From positions 1-64,000 of the forward strand of contig NZ_JAJUXG010000025.1 of the NCBI RefSeq assembly GCF_021390535.1: a stretch of DNA of 64,000 bases. Direction: 5' to 3'. The notes under the pieces were generated by a model. The model ran no database searches. It was not told the DNA's origin and worked only from the letters and a program-made list of their open reading frames with translations. The first letter of the stretch is position 1; every line of letters begins with the position of its first letter. A program made the position numbers and the translations under genes. Below, piece after piece: positions 18,034 through 28,119 of this stretch. This stretch comes from Dyadobacter sp. CY312. Lineage in GTDB: Bacteria > Bacteroidota > Bacteroidia > Cytophagales > Spirosomataceae.

Positions 18034-18694
18034 TTTGAAAGTTTTTTGTCAGACGAGGGTTAACATGGCTTCAAGATAGATTTTTTTTTCATTTTAAAAT
18101 ATGGTCTGACAGCAAGCTGAGGTAATATCGGTGGTTTTTTGAGGCCGGCATGCCAGGTTTCCGGAGCATAAATAATCGGGACGGAGTACACTTGCAGCAC
18201 CAGGGCGGCGGCGCTGACCAGAACTGCAAGCGGTTGTGTACAAGACAGATTCAGGAGGGATATCGTCACACCACACCGGCGGGCAGCAATTTTTGGCGGG
18301 TGCTGCAAACAAAATATTACCGTTTAATAAATTGAGGAACCAGCAATTGGGAATTCTCTAAAAAAAATGATTGTTTTAGTGATCAGACGTATGAAATCCT
18401 TCTTGAACATGAAAAAAATTCTGCAAAGCCCTCAACAGTTGCCTTGGCGTAACTTCACTCCCGGTCCTGTCCGGTATCATTCCGACATATTGGCGACGGG
18501 GAAAGACGTCCCTGTCAGTCTTCGTGTGGCTGTATTCTGACCATTTCAATATCCGGTTTTGACAGACGAAAGTCGCCCGATCTCTTCGTGGACAGCTCTC
18601 TGCATCCGGATGTGCAACGCAAGGTGTGCGTAATCCGAAGAATCCGGGTATGCGGCGATGTAATTCCATTTGGCAATCTCAACCTTTTACAGAC
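18034..18694. other. no supported gene; leader region of the protease operon
   Basis: About 660 bases. Short frames on both strands have no recognisable content. A plus-strand frame from 18391 (MKSFLNMKKILQSPQQLPW) runs about 50 codons and might be a small gene, but nothing confirms it. Confidence 0.4.
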
Positions 18695-20002
18695 ATGTCC
18701 CTTCCCAGACGAATGCATTTTTACCTTCTTGTAATGTTGAATTTTACTGGACAGCTATGCCAGTCCCAGTCTGCTGTACCCGTTTTACAGGGATTAAAAC
18801 ACCCCACTGCTGCCGAGTTGCAGAGCAAAGCGATTTCGGAAACATCACTTGACCCAAACATTGTAGATATTGTAGATTTGTCAATACATATGCCACCCGT
18901 GGATCAGCAGGGTGCACAGGGGGCATGCACTGCATGGGCGATGGCGTATTACCTTAAAAGCTATTATGAGAAAGTTCGAAACGGTTACCAGTTTGACAGT
19001 GAAAAAACAAGACTGATAAAGCAGGTATTCAGCCCGGGTTATCTTTACGACTCGGTCAGAGCTTTGGGAGACAAACAAAACCTGGGTTGCATTTCAGGAA
19101 TAAGCTTTGATCAGGGACTTAGGTTCATGATGACCAAAGGCGTTGTACATTGGGCAAATTATCCGTATGATTCCACCAGAGGTGATTGCCAGATGTATGA
19201 TCTGCAAAAATTCAGGGTCAGCAGCCCGGTTTACAAGATAGAAAATTACGACATCGTCAATGTCGATGACATAAACGTTATCCGGCAGGAGCTCAAAAGC
19301 GGGCGTCCTGTTCTGACGGGCCTGCTCGTAAAGGACAATCTGGTTCAGAAAGGTTATGAAGCGGTTTACCGCGGGAATACCAGATTTGTATGGAAGCCCG
19401 GCAACACGGTACAGCCCAAGGATACCATCCTTCACGCGGTTCTGTGTGTCGGATTCGATGACAAGTTAAGGCAGCTCAAGTTTGTCAACTCGTGGGGTAG
19501 CAGCTGGGGAAATGGCGGCTATTTTTACATACCGTATGACAAGTATAAAAACGCTGTTCTTTTCGGTTACACAGCATATAATTCAGCAGAGGGAATGCCA
19601 TTTGCAGTGCCAGCACTGCCATTAAATACCAAGAGTGTGAGACTTGGTTCCGGAGCTGTGGCACAGTACAATGACACGCTTGAGATCACCAGACGGAGCA
19701 GACTCGAAAAGATTGAAATATCTCTTTCATATATAGACAGTCTGGCGACAACAATTGTTGTTCAGTTCAGGGATTTTGAAAAAGATTCTATCCTTCAGAA
19801 TGTACTCTTCAGAGTGGCAGAAGTGAAATCATTCTTTTACCTGGACAAGAAATATACCTTTCACTTTGCCGCCACAGTACCCACCAGTCGCAAGCTGTCT
19901 ACCGGTGAGCATATTGATCAGGCTGTTTTTGACTTTACAGTATCCCGGAAAAGAGAAAAAGATCTTCTTGAAAACATTCTTGACCGAAATCCTAAAAACT
20001 GA
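18695..20002 (+). CDS. secreted papain-like (C1A) cysteine protease
   Basis: 435 residues from ATG 18695; the in-frame ATG at 18626 would put 23 residues before the signal peptide. Signal: MHFYLLVMLNFTGQLCQSQS. The C1A set is complete: oxyanion Gln72 and nucleophile Cys78 in DQQGAQGACTAWAMAYY, His247 in LHAVLCVGFDD, and Asn265 in FVNSWGSSWGNGGYF. Residues about 300-435 form an additional beta-rich C-terminal region without a known name. It is first in a same-strand set with the 820-residue envelope protein and the lipoprotein. Possibly it processes a partner encoded next to it, or a target outside the cell. Activity is predicted, not shown. Confidence 0.85.
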   Translation: MSLPRRMHFYLLVMLNFTGQLCQSQSAVPVLQGLKHPTAAELQSKAISETSLDPNIVDIVDLSIHMPPVDQQGAQGACTAWAMAYYLKSYYEKVRNGYQFDSEKTRLIKQVFSPGYLYDSVRALGDKQNLGCISGISFDQGLRFMMTKGVVHWANYPYDSTRGDCQMYDLQKFRVSSPVYKIENYDIVNVDDINVIRQELKSGRPVLTGLLVKDNLVQKGYEAVYRGNTRFVWKPGNTVQPKDTILHAVLCVGFDDKLRQLKFVNSWGSSWGNGGYFYIPYDKYKNAVLFGYTAYNSAEGMPFAVPALPLNTKSVRLGSGAVAQYNDTLEITRRSRLEKIEISLSYIDSLATTIVVQFRDFEKDSILQNVLFRVAEVKSFFYLDKKYTFHFAATVPTSRKLSTGEHIDQAVFDFTVSRKREKDLLENILDRNPKN

Positions 20003-20081
20003 GCATAAGCGGATTTAACAGAAATCCTGAACTGAATATGAATAACAATTCTGACGTTTAACCCTGAAAATCAATAAAAAT

Positions 20082-22544
20082 ATGCGGCCTGTTCCAATAA
20101 TGATATTTCTGTTATATTTTGCTCATGTCTCCTGGGCGCAAACCAAGACTGTTTTCGACAGGAACGGAAGAATAGCGCCATCCGGTCTGTCGCCAACAGT
20201 TTACAAGACGGGCTCCACAGTCTGCTTCGATGTGTCGGGTATTCATGTACCCGTTTCAGCTTTCAGCAAATCGGTCAACTCACTCATTGACAGTCTCCAT
20301 AACTATAGTGGGGAGTTTTCTGAATGGTATAGCGAGATATACCGACACCCGGGCAGCCTCACCGACAAGTTAGCTGACAATTCTGTTTTACGGTATAACA
20401 AACATGACTTCTTCCCGTTTAGCGTTTCGGGGCCTGGCGATGCAGCCAGCAAGGCCATTGTACTGAATTCATCAGAACAGTCGGTCAGCTCGCTCACAGT
20501 TGCCGATGATGACAACAGCTACAGGGTTGTCCGATACAACTTTGACAATGAAATACTTACAAAGCATCTGGCTGAGACATATAAACACTATCGCGGGTTG
20601 CCGGTCAATTCCCGTCTGCTGGTTGACACTCTGCGGACAATTGCTAGGACGGGGATTACAAGGGCAGAATATTACCTGTATCTGGATTCACTTGAGAACC
20701 GGAAAGAGGGCGGGATCTCCTCATTCAATCATGAGCTTATAAGCGAAATTTCGGGGTTTTATCCCAAATTGATTCAAGGCGGTATCCTGTATCACAACGT
20801 AATTGAAACCAACAAGCCATGGATAATGTCGTGGCTGTGGCTGACAAGGGGAGTACCCAGACTTAATCCCTTCCCTGTGTTTAACCCTGAGCCGGCACTT
20901 CAGCGCACTGAGCTGCAACGACAGCTTATCGAAAAGGAACTGTCGCTGATCAGCCAGACCGCCAGTTGTTGTCTTGCGCGGACAAAACCGGACGAATCCC
21001 TTCTGGCAAGATCGGCGGAGCTGACCGAAAGGCTTGTCATGCTGGGAAGGCAGGGCAAAACCTATAGTGATCTGACGCCTGTTTACAAACAATGGCTCAA
21101 CGAAGTCTCAAGAGACAAAACTGTACTTTACAGCGGAAATTTTGCCGGCTCATCCGCAAAGAAGATTCGTTGGATTTACAGCCATGATGCCAATTCAGAC
21201 TTTAAACTGATATCTGATCCCGAGCAAATCCCGAAGGCGATTTTTATGGACGACGAAGTCGTTGTTGTTGCGCAAAATGTTGCAGCACGTGACTCTGTAT
21301 CATTAACCAGTATTGAAGCTGCTCACAAAGCTGAAACGGAATTTGCCCAGGCGACCGGAGCGTTTTCCGGGGCCCTGACAGCAGCATTCAGTGCGGGAAC
21401 CCCGGCAGGGCTTGTTGGTCTTTTGAGCAGTGTCGTTCCCGGTTCTTCAGCATCAGACAAATCCGCGCTGATGAAACCAAAACTCTCTGCCATAAATATA
21501 GCCAGCCGGAAGAAATTGCAGACTAAATTTAAAGATTCGATATCTAACTGGAACAAAGAGGGTAAAATCAGTGACGAAGGATCATACGATCTGTCAGAAT
21601 CACTTCGTAGAAAGGAGATAAATGAAAGTCTGCTTATTTCGAATCTGACTTACTCGAACCGGGAGGAAATTATAGGTTTTATTCTCCAGTCAAGACAGGA
21701 TATGAAACCCAGTGAACCATTACCGTTTGCTGATTCACTAAACAAATTGCTGTTTACTGACAAAAGCAATTTTGTGAAACTGTTGTATGAATGGTACAAG
21801 GTGGCAGACATTGTTGCCTACGGGGAAGTGGTACAGGATTTTATTGACAACAGGGAAAAGGTAATCTGGCTGATTGATCAGACCGACCCCGTTTCTGAAA
21901 TAAAGCGGGGGCCGGTCTTGCCTGCGCTGTACTCCAGTGTTGTCAGTTATCCTGAGGCGCGCCTTGAGATGGCCTCCTCAAAGAAGGTGACTTATGAACT
22001 TTTTGTGAATAACGGAAAACAGTCTGCGGTCAGGAAGAGCTTTACAAAATATGCTCTTTCCAGATGGCTTCCGACGGTAGGGATAACTTATGTCTCAGGA
22101 GACAGATCCGGAACGGTTTTCAATGACTCAAGCGGTACTTTCAGGCCGGGTCAGAACTTTGACAATTTTGAGATACTTGCCGGGGTAAAATTCTATTTCA
22201 AAAAAACGAATTCAACAAGGGACAGGGCCACAAGCCGATTAATCAGAAAAGAACTTGGCGCTGATGTAAATGTTTCACGAGGAAACGGATTTGCGACTTC
22301 ACTTTTTGCGAGTGGTGGCCTTGGCGTGCGACACAAATTCCTGCGTAACTATTATCTGGGACTGGGAGGAGATGTAATCCCGGGACTTGGTTTAATTGCC
22401 GGTTTTAATTTTATATTCCAGAAGCGTTACCAACTTGAAAACAGTGCAGTAAAGAACACGATAGATCGCCCCAGACCATATGCATTTTTTGGCTTGAGTT
22501 TTGACCCGGTAATAGTTACGAACCTGATAAATATTTTCAAATGA
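20082..22544 (+). CDS. large secreted/outer-membrane protein, unknown function
   Basis: 820 residues. Signal peptide MRPVPIMIFLLYFAHVSWAQ. The middle is long and mostly helical with many Ser and charged residues (for example ESLRRKEINESLLISNL) and a short hydrophobic Gly/Ala-rich stretch near 430-460 (AFSGALTAAFSAGTPAGLVG). The last about 130 residues alternate like an outer-membrane barrel (GFATSLFASGGLGVRHKFLR, YYLGLGGDVIPGLGLIAGFN, PYAFFGLSFDPV) and end in Phe-Lys. No family is recognised. It starts 79 bases after the protease and overlaps the lipoprotein start by four bases, so the two are translationally coupled. A role as receptor, pore or protease partner is open. Confidence 0.75.
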   Translation: MRPVPIMIFLLYFAHVSWAQTKTVFDRNGRIAPSGLSPTVYKTGSTVCFDVSGIHVPVSAFSKSVNSLIDSLHNYSGEFSEWYSEIYRHPGSLTDKLADNSVLRYNKHDFFPFSVSGPGDAASKAIVLNSSEQSVSSLTVADDDNSYRVVRYNFDNEILTKHLAETYKHYRGLPVNSRLLVDTLRTIARTGITRAEYYLYLDSLENRKEGGISSFNHELISEISGFYPKLIQGGILYHNVIETNKPWIMSWLWLTRGVPRLNPFPVFNPEPALQRTELQRQLIEKELSLISQTASCCLARTKPDESLLARSAELTERLVMLGRQGKTYSDLTPVYKQWLNEVSRDKTVLYSGNFAGSSAKKIRWIYSHDANSDFKLISDPEQIPKAIFMDDEVVVVAQNVAARDSVSLTSIEAAHKAETEFAQATGAFSGALTAAFSAGTPAGLVGLLSSVVPGSSASDKSALMKPKLSAINIASRKKLQTKFKDSISNWNKEGKISDEGSYDLSESLRRKEINESLLISNLTYSNREEIIGFILQSRQDMKPSEPLPFADSLNKLLFTDKSNFVKLLYEWYKVADIVAYGEVVQDFIDNREKVIWLIDQTDPVSEIKRGPVLPALYSSVVSYPEARLEMASSKKVTYELFVNNGKQSAVRKSFTKYALSRWLPTVGITYVSGDRSGTVFNDSSGTFRPGQNFDNFEILAGVKFYFKKTNSTRDRATSRLIRKELGADVNVSRGNGFATSLFASGGLGVRHKFLRNYYLGLGGDVIPGLGLIAGFNFIFQKRYQLENSAVKNTIDRPRPYAFFGLSFDPVIVTNLINIFK

Positions 22545-23599
22545 GACCTGCAAGGACAATTCAAGCCATGTGTATTCTGATGCTCTTTTTTTCCTGCAAA
22601 GACAAACTGTTCCAGAAATACGACGTCCGGCTGTATGAAAAAAACGAGCTGAAAGGGAATGTCCTGACCAGGGACAATTTCATGGAGACGGTTTCTGCGG
22701 CCGCTGCCGAAGCAGACATCTACCTTGCTGATAACCCGCAGGGCGAACCATATCTTTACAAAGTAAAAGCAGGCAAGGATGGCGTCTTCAGATTGCCATT
22801 CCAGCCCCGGGAACGTTCCGGTCTTTATATCGTGGGCAGAATGACTTCATCTTCCGGAATTGTCTACGAGGCATCGTCCGGTATAGATGACATGGAAGTT
22901 GACCAGGAAGGAAATCGTATTCTGGCATTGCGGCCACATTACAGATCAGGGATTATAAAGACGGTGGTAACCGGGGACAAGTCCCCCGGAGAGCCTGTCA
23001 ATGGTGCAGCTGTTTTTCTGTTTACCAATTTGGATCTCGCGGCGAGCGTGAAAGATTCTGTCCCGACGGGATTTGTTCAGCGGATCACGACCAATGAAAA
23101 AGGAATAGCCTTTTTTCATAATCTGAAGTCGGGGACCTACTACGTTTCTGCCAGGCAAAAGAATATTTTGACAAACCAGGTCGCAATTAACGTCGATGAA
23201 AATATGACAAGGGCTGACAAGGAGGCGATTACTGCCCAGGTTTTGAAACTGCAAAAAACGGAGGCGAAGAGCAGAATCATTGTAAGCATCAGAGATACAG
23301 CCACAAATGAGCCTCTTTCGTCATTAAAACTCTATTTATTTACCAGCAGATTACAGGCCGAGTCCTTGAGAGACAGCACCGGGGCAAAGGGATTTATCGG
23401 TACCGTTGTCACGACGTATACCGGAGAGGCTTTGTTTCAGAATCTGAACGCAGGAAAGTATTACATCGGTGTGACAGGGGATGTTCCGGTTGACCGGAGA
23501 CTGATTTACATTGAGGAGATACCTGTCATTGTTGAAAACAACCAGGTCGAGGCCTACCGGAGGGAACTTCAAATTAACGTAGCCCGACATGCATTTTAA
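22541..23599 (+). CDS. lipoprotein with repeated carboxypeptidase-regulatory-like domains
   Basis: 352 residues. The start overlaps the preceding stop (ATGA). A short hydrophobic segment MCILMLFFSC ends in a likely lipobox Cys. Three related beta-sandwich units follow, each with a value-strand-loop pattern ending in a tyrosine-rich strand (GLYIVGRMTSS; LKSGTYYVSARQKN; LNAGKYYIGVTGD), similar to prealbumin-like or carboxypeptidase regulatory folds. It is likely anchored in the outer membrane next to the barrel-like protein. Function unknown; last gene of the set, followed by about 250 bases without a gene. Confidence 0.75.
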   Translation: MRPARTIQAMCILMLFFSCKDKLFQKYDVRLYEKNELKGNVLTRDNFMETVSAAAAEADIYLADNPQGEPYLYKVKAGKDGVFRLPFQPRERSGLYIVGRMTSSSGIVYEASSGIDDMEVDQEGNRILALRPHYRSGIIKTVVTGDKSPGEPVNGAAVFLFTNLDLAASVKDSVPTGFVQRITTNEKGIAFFHNLKSGTYYVSARQKNILTNQVAINVDENMTRADKEAITAQVLKLQKTEAKSRIIVSIRDTATNEPLSSLKLYLFTSRLQAESLRDSTGAKGFIGTVVTTYTGEALFQNLNAGKYYIGVTGDVPVDRRLIYIEEIPVIVENNQVEAYRRELQINVARHAF

Positions 23600-23852
23600 T
23601 ACATGATGGATAGCCAAAGCCGGAGGGTAAGTCAGGGGGCAGATAATACTTGCATCCGGCTTTCGGGATGAATTGACCATTCGCGTGACTGTAGGGACAT
23701 TCCTGTCAGGTGTAATAGGATAGTGCCGGTGTGGCCATTGGTCGGCTGACGATACGCATGAACTCTCAGCCCGGTTTGTCATCTTTTAGCACATGCATTG
23801 ATAATTAGCCCATTACCGCTACATTTGCCATTTCATTTACGAGTAAAAAGAC

Positions 23853-24146
23853 ATGACAAAAGCAGAATTAATATCAACAATCACCGACAAGACAGGGGTA
23901 AGCAAAGAGCACGCTGAGGCCGTACTGGAATCTTTCTTTGTTACAATAAAGGATTCACTGGCAGAGGGAGAGAATATTTACTTCCGTGGTTTTGGTAGTT
24001 TTATAACCAAACAAAGAGCGGAAAAGACCGCCAGAAATATTTCAAAAAATACGACCATGGTCGTTGCTGCCCACTGCATTCCGTTTTTCAAACCTTCAAA
24101 AGAATTTGTCAGTCAGCTAAAAGAAGGACAATTACAGCCCGCATAA
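23853..24146 (+). CDS. HU/IHF-family DNA-binding protein
   Basis: 97 residues spanning the whole HU fold. It starts MTKAELISTITDKTGVSKEH, with the helical base to about residue 40, then the beta region IYFRGFGSFITKQRAEKTAR with the family's GFG-F motif and DNA-binding arm. The NPxTG-like arm tip is altered (NISKNTTMVV), as in several Bacteroidetes HU variants. It bends DNA and may serve element recombination or transfer. It is a single gene followed by a strong terminator, immediately upstream of the conjugation genes. Confidence 0.9.
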   Translation: MTKAELISTITDKTGVSKEHAEAVLESFFVTIKDSLAEGENIYFRGFGSFITKQRAEKTARNISKNTTMVVAAHCIPFFKPSKEFVSQLKEGQLQPA

Positions 24147-24171
24147 GCAGGTTGCGCTGACTATTGTGAAT

Positions 24172-24206
24172 TTAAGGCCTTTGCGATCATATCGCAAGGG
24201 CCTTTC
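24172..24206 (+). terminator. Rho-independent terminator after the HU gene
   Basis: AAGGCCTTTGCGAT, a 3-base loop and ATCGCAAGGGCCTTT form a long GC-containing stem with a C-T-rich run (TTTCTTTT) after it, 26 bases past the HU stop. Confidence 0.85.
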
Positions 24207-24240
24207 TTTTGTATATGCAATCTAACTAATTCATTCATAA

Positions 24241-24504
24241 TTACTTAGGTGTAACAAAACTGTCCTTAAAAAGTAGTACCCTTTTGCGAGCTTTCCGCCT
24301 GGCTGACCAGAAACCAATCCACAATCTGGCAGCATTACCCTGAATTACCCGGGATTTCACCTCATGGCTGATCAGCCAGGCAGAGAGGGTCCTTGAAAAG
24401 TTGGACTTTATTGATACCCTTTTTGCGCATTTACTTTGTGACATCAATCCAGCGGGCCAGTAACTTTTCAAAAGGAAAAGGCATCGGGTTTCACTGTCAA
24501 CCAA
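24241..24504 (-). CDS. hypothetical ORF, doubtful
   Basis: 87 codons on the minus strand against the direction of all neighbouring genes. It is basic and Trp-rich (AWLISHEVKSRVIQGNAARL, WIGFWSARRKARKRVLLFKD), starting MVDSETRCLFLL. I do not recognise it. It could be a small element gene, a relic of a replication or recombination gene, or a shadow of the promoter region for the tra genes. Confidence 0.25.
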   Translation of the reverse strand: MVDSETRCLFLLKSYWPAGLMSQSKCAKRVSIKSNFSRTLSAWLISHEVKSRVIQGNAARLWIGFWSARRKARKRVLLFKDSFVTPK

Positions 24505-24509
24505 ATCTA

Positions 24510-25037
24510 ATGCTTATGTTCACAACCAACCCATGGGTAGTGTATGTATCGTTTCTTACACCGCTACTCTCACTGTATTATCTGGCAGTCGGTTTTATTT
24601 ACTACCGCCAGGATCTGAAAGCCAGATTCCGGGCGTGGAGCAGCCCTGGGCTTGCGGCCGCAGATTTCCACGCAAAGCATGTACAGAATCAGTACTCCCA
24701 AAGTCGGGACACTACTGATCATGATGACATTACCGGCCCGGACAGCTCCCAACAGGCCGAAGCATCAGAAGAAGCCTTGCAAAACCAGGAGGTGATCAGG
24801 GGCTACCACGAGCTTTCGCTTCACTTAAAACAGGCGATACAGCATGCGCATCAGGGCGGATACAGCAAAGAGGAACTGATTCTTCTTTTTCAAATGACAT
24901 TCAAAGAATATGATGTCATATATGGCACACCGTTCCAGCTTTCAGTCAATGATCTGATTGATTGGGAACTGGAAAAATACGGCTCCATCCACCTGAACAG
25001 TGAGGACAGAATGAGGATGTGGAATCAGGTTGATTGA
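24510..25037 (+). CDS. conjugation-linked membrane protein, unknown function
   Basis: About 175 residues; the start is ATG 24510 or 24516, since the longer frame from 24393 would add an unlikely leader. One N-terminal membrane segment (WVVYVSFLTPLLSLYYLAVG) is followed by a basic stop-transfer YRQDLKARF. A long cytoplasmic part is rich in Glu, Gln and Ser (QQAEASEEALQNQEVIRGY, KQAIQHAHQGGYSKEEL) and likely helical. It is followed by traE after about 100 bases and was probably the first gene of the tra operon. No family is recognised; a role as inner-membrane accessory protein of transfer is inferred from position. Confidence 0.65.
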   Translation: MLMFTTNPWVVYVSFLTPLLSLYYLAVGFIYYRQDLKARFRAWSSPGLAAADFHAKHVQNQYSQSRDTTDHDDITGPDSSQQAEASEEALQNQEVIRGYHELSLHLKQAIQHAHQGGYSKEELILLFQMTFKEYDVIYGTPFQLSVNDLIDWELEKYGSIHLNSEDRMRMWNQVD

Positions 25038-25136
25038 TGGGGGTGTGGGTAGGTGAACTTCCCGCTGTTTGCGGGAAGATTCCTGCCAGGTCCCAAGACA
25101 GCAGCAGTGCATGTTCAACTTAAACAGATAGAGGAG

Positions 25137-27951
25137 ATGAGAAAGAGGGGAATGTTTAAAAGCAGAAACTGGCTGCTTACATCGGGCATTGTGCTTGCAG
25201 CCATTATTTCAAAAGCCCAGGACGGGGCAGCGGGTGCGCCCAGATAGGGCTATTTAGTAAGTGTACTTTGGCAAAGTACTGGGTTCGTGTTCTTTGATAT
25301 ACCCATCATCAACCGACTTATCTGAAAGGGAAACCAGACAGGGAGTGTAGCATGTCGGTAAAGCCATAAGTCAGCCAGTTATCAGGCTGCGACTGAGTGG
25401 GGAGATGAAATGACAGATATGAGGATAAAGTCCATACTGACTGAATGATAGCCTGAGTGGCCTCACCCGTGTCTATGACGTAAGATAACTGAACTCGTCA
25501 TACTGTAATACCCTTTTCCCGCCCGGCGGGGAGAAAGGCATAGAACAGATTACAGCACAACTGCAATATGCAGAAAAAAGGCGGAAATCATATCCGACAA
25601 TCTGTCAAGCCATAGTTACTAAGTAGTTAACTGGGGATTACCTAAGTCGAAATGCCACTGTCGTGGCTATGGGAGTAGACCCTGAATATTCGATATGGTA
25701 ACGGAGTCTCCGTAGTAGTCCGAGCAAGGTAACACCTTGTACATGGCGAAGGGAGACAGTCAATGTTTTTTAATACTAATAAAGGAAAATGTGTGAGACA
25801 TTATGAGAGATCCGCAAAATGTATTAAACAGTCTAACAAGACACAGTGTAGATCCAAACTACAAGTTTGAGAAGCTATACAGGATTCTGTTCAATCAGGA
25901 AATGTATTATGCTGCTTATCAGCGCATTTACGCCAAGCCAGGTAATATGACAGCTGGTTCCGATGACAAAACCATTGATGGAATGAAGCTGTCACTGATT
26001 GACAAACTTATTGATGCCATTCGTGATGAATCGTATCAACCCTACCCTGCAAGAAGGACTTACATCCAAAAGAAAAATGGAAAAAAACGTCCACTGGGGA
26101 TATCTGCATTTTGTGACAAGCTCGTGCAGGAGGTAGTGAGAATGGTACTAGTGGCCATATTTGAGGACCAGTTTGAACACACCTCACATGGCTTCCGACC
26201 AAGTCGAAGTTGCCACACTGCATTAATGCAAGTCAAAACGACCTACAGAGGCGTAAAGTGGTTTATTGAAGGCGACATTAAAGGATTCTTTGATAACATC
26301 AATCACGATGTACTCATCAAATTCCTTGAAGAACGCATCGCAGACGACCGCTTCATCCGCTTGGTTAGGAAGTTTATGAATGCAGGATATGTTGAAGACT
26401 GGGTATTTCATAAAACGTACAGTGGAACCCCACAAGGTGGAATCGTTAGCCCAATACTGGCTAATATCTATCTGGATAAACTGGACAAGTATATGAAAGA
26501 ATACGCCGCAAACTTCGATAAGGGTATCAGAAGAAGACCAAATCCTGTCGCCAGCGACTTAGCAAGCAAGAGAATCACACTGGTCAACAAATTTAAAATC
26601 GAAGTTGATGAGAACGAAAAACGATTGCTTATAAGCAAAATTAGAGCCATCGAGAAAGAAAGAGTTCAGATCCCGTACGCGGAAGATATGGACAGCAATT
26701 ACAGAAGGCTAAAATACGTCAGGTATGCGGATGACTTTCTGATCGGGGTTATCGGTAGTCTGGATGATTGCAGGCGTATCAAAGAGGACGTTAAAAACTT
26801 CCTTAACGATAAATTGATGCTTGAATTATCCGAAGAAAAGACACTGATCACTCATTCAGAAACAGCAGCCAAATTCCTTTCATACCAGGTCAATGTAAAG
26901 AAATCCAACCTGACCAAGAGGGACCCGAAATCAGGGAGACTAGAGAAGATCTACAATAAAAGGGTTGTCTTAAAAATGCCAGAGGACAGGATGAAAACCA
27001 AGCTTGTTGAATATGGTGCGGTAGAATTTACACATCACCATGAACAACAAAACTGGAAACCATCATCCCGACCAAAATTATTGAATAGGGACGACCTGGA
27101 AATACTCAGTCAATACAACTCTGAGATCATTGGATTCTATAACTACTACTCGATAGCGCTGAATGCAGGAGCAATAAACACCTTCAAATACTTCATGGAA
27201 TACAGTATGTACAAAACCCTCGGGCGTAAATACAGGCTGTTCATTTCACAGGTAATTGATAAATACAAGGTTAACGGGGAATTTACAATCCGATATACCA
27301 ATAAAAAAGGTGAGCAACGTACCAGAGTTCTCTGCAACAAAGGTTTTCAAAAACAGGATGAAGCGATGACAGCCCGGGTGGACAGTCTGCCAAAGTTAAC
27401 CTGAGCACTACCAGCGACTAATCTTACTGATAGGTTAAAAGCTGGGAAATGCGAGGTGTGCGGTTCCGAAGACGACTTAGAAATGCACCATCTGAGAAAG
27501 ATGAGTGACATTGATAAGAAGGGAAAGAAACCGTGGCAAATCAACATGATTTCCAGACAAAGGAAAACGCTCGCGGTATGTAGTAAATGTCATTTAGAGA
27601 TTCATTATGGAAGTTAGACTGAGGATATTGATGGAAAGCCGTATACGTGGAGACATGTACGTACGGTTTGGAGGAGATGACACGAAAACCTACTATAGAG
27701 ATATAGCAAGGCGTCGAGGAATTATCCTACGCATCGAAGAAGCGGATTCAAAAGTGCGGGAGTATTTTGAACCGGGTACAAACCTGATGTATGCCATCGG
27801 GGCCGTGCTTGGCCTGGTGGGCGCAGTGAAGGTATTTCAGAAATGGAATGCGGGCGATCAGGACACCAACAAGGTGGCCGCCGCCTGGTTTGGCAGCTGT
27901 ATTTTTCTGGTGGTGGTGGCAACCGTGCTGCAATCCTTCTTTGGGGTTTAA
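25137..27951 (+). CDS. traE: TraE (DUF4134), split by a group II intron
   Basis: Exon 1 is 25137-25233 and exon 2 is 27731-27951; joined they give 105 residues in one frame. Exon 1 carries a signal-like hydrophobic segment (WLLTSGIVLAAIISKAQ) and ends in DGAA plus the first base of a Gly codon. Exon 2 continues IEEADSKVREYFEPGTNLMY, AIGAVLGLVGAVKVF, KWNAGDQDTNKVAAAWFG and CIFLVVVATVLQSFF: the two TM segments and the NKVAAAWFG motif typical of Bacteroidetes TraE. Start is ATG 25137 or ATG 25152, each with purines before it. The intron lies in codon 33. Unspliced RNA would give only a truncated peptide, so TraE depends on splicing. TraE is part of the type IV-like transfer apparatus, first of the E-F-G series. 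Confidence 0.85.
25803..27617 (+). pseudogene. group II intron protein (RT-maturase), HNH domain cut off by TGA
   Basis: The first 533 codons are open: RT fingers (KKNGKKRPLGISAFCDKLVQ), SHGFRPSRSCHTAL, WFIEGDIKGFFDNI, GTPQGGIVSPILANIYLDKL, and the active-site YADD at residues 308-311. The maturase region then reaches KLT and TGA (27402-27404). The same frame continues after the stop into GKCEVCGSEDDLEMHHLRKM and VCSKCHLEIHYGS, an HNH endonuclease domain, to TAG at 27615-27617. One codon therefore separates an otherwise complete three-domain protein. Splicing might still work with the truncated form, or with the related protein of intron 2; endonuclease-dependent homing should be lost. Confidence 0.85.
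27636..27669 (+). ncRNA. group II intron 1 domain V
   Basis: A 34-base hairpin beginning AAGCCGTATACGTG with loop GAGA and ending TACGTACGGTTT. The AGC catalytic triad sits at its foot and the GTAC-type bulge is in the 3' strand, matching the bacterial domain V pattern. It lies 61 bases before the 3' splice site. Confidence 0.85.
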
Positions 27952-28119
27952 CCCTTATCCGGCATGGGGCTACCGGCCTTGTGCCGGATGGTAAAGGGCC
28001 ACAGCTGGCGACCCGGCACGGGCACTGGCCAGGGCGGAATAAGCTGGCAAAGAATATAAGGTTTTCAGCAGGCGGGTTATTTTCCTGCTGCGCGCTTATA
28101 GGAAGTGATTAAAAATCTA

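Larger units (their letters stand above)
25234..27730 (+). mobile_element. group II intron 1 in traE
   Basis: 2497 bases. The 5' end is GTGCGCCCAGATAGGG, the classic bacterial group II start. The 3' end is CCTAC, identical to that of intron 2. Structured domain I-III sequence occupies 25234-25800, the maturase frame sits in domain IV, and a 34-base domain V (27636-27669) is followed by domain VI. Removing it restores the traE frame exactly. CCCGT at 25466-25470 complements ACGGG in exon 1 (12 to 8 bases before the junction), a likely EBS2/IBS2 pair. The intron protein has a premature stop before its HNH region, so mobility is doubtful, although reverse transcriptase and maturase parts remain. 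Confidence 0.9.

Noticed and set aside
25400..25430. CAGATATGAGG as EBS1 in both introns
   Set aside because: It complements the traG exon (ATATCT) but is also conserved in intron 1, whose exon is unrelated; so it is more likely a structural element.
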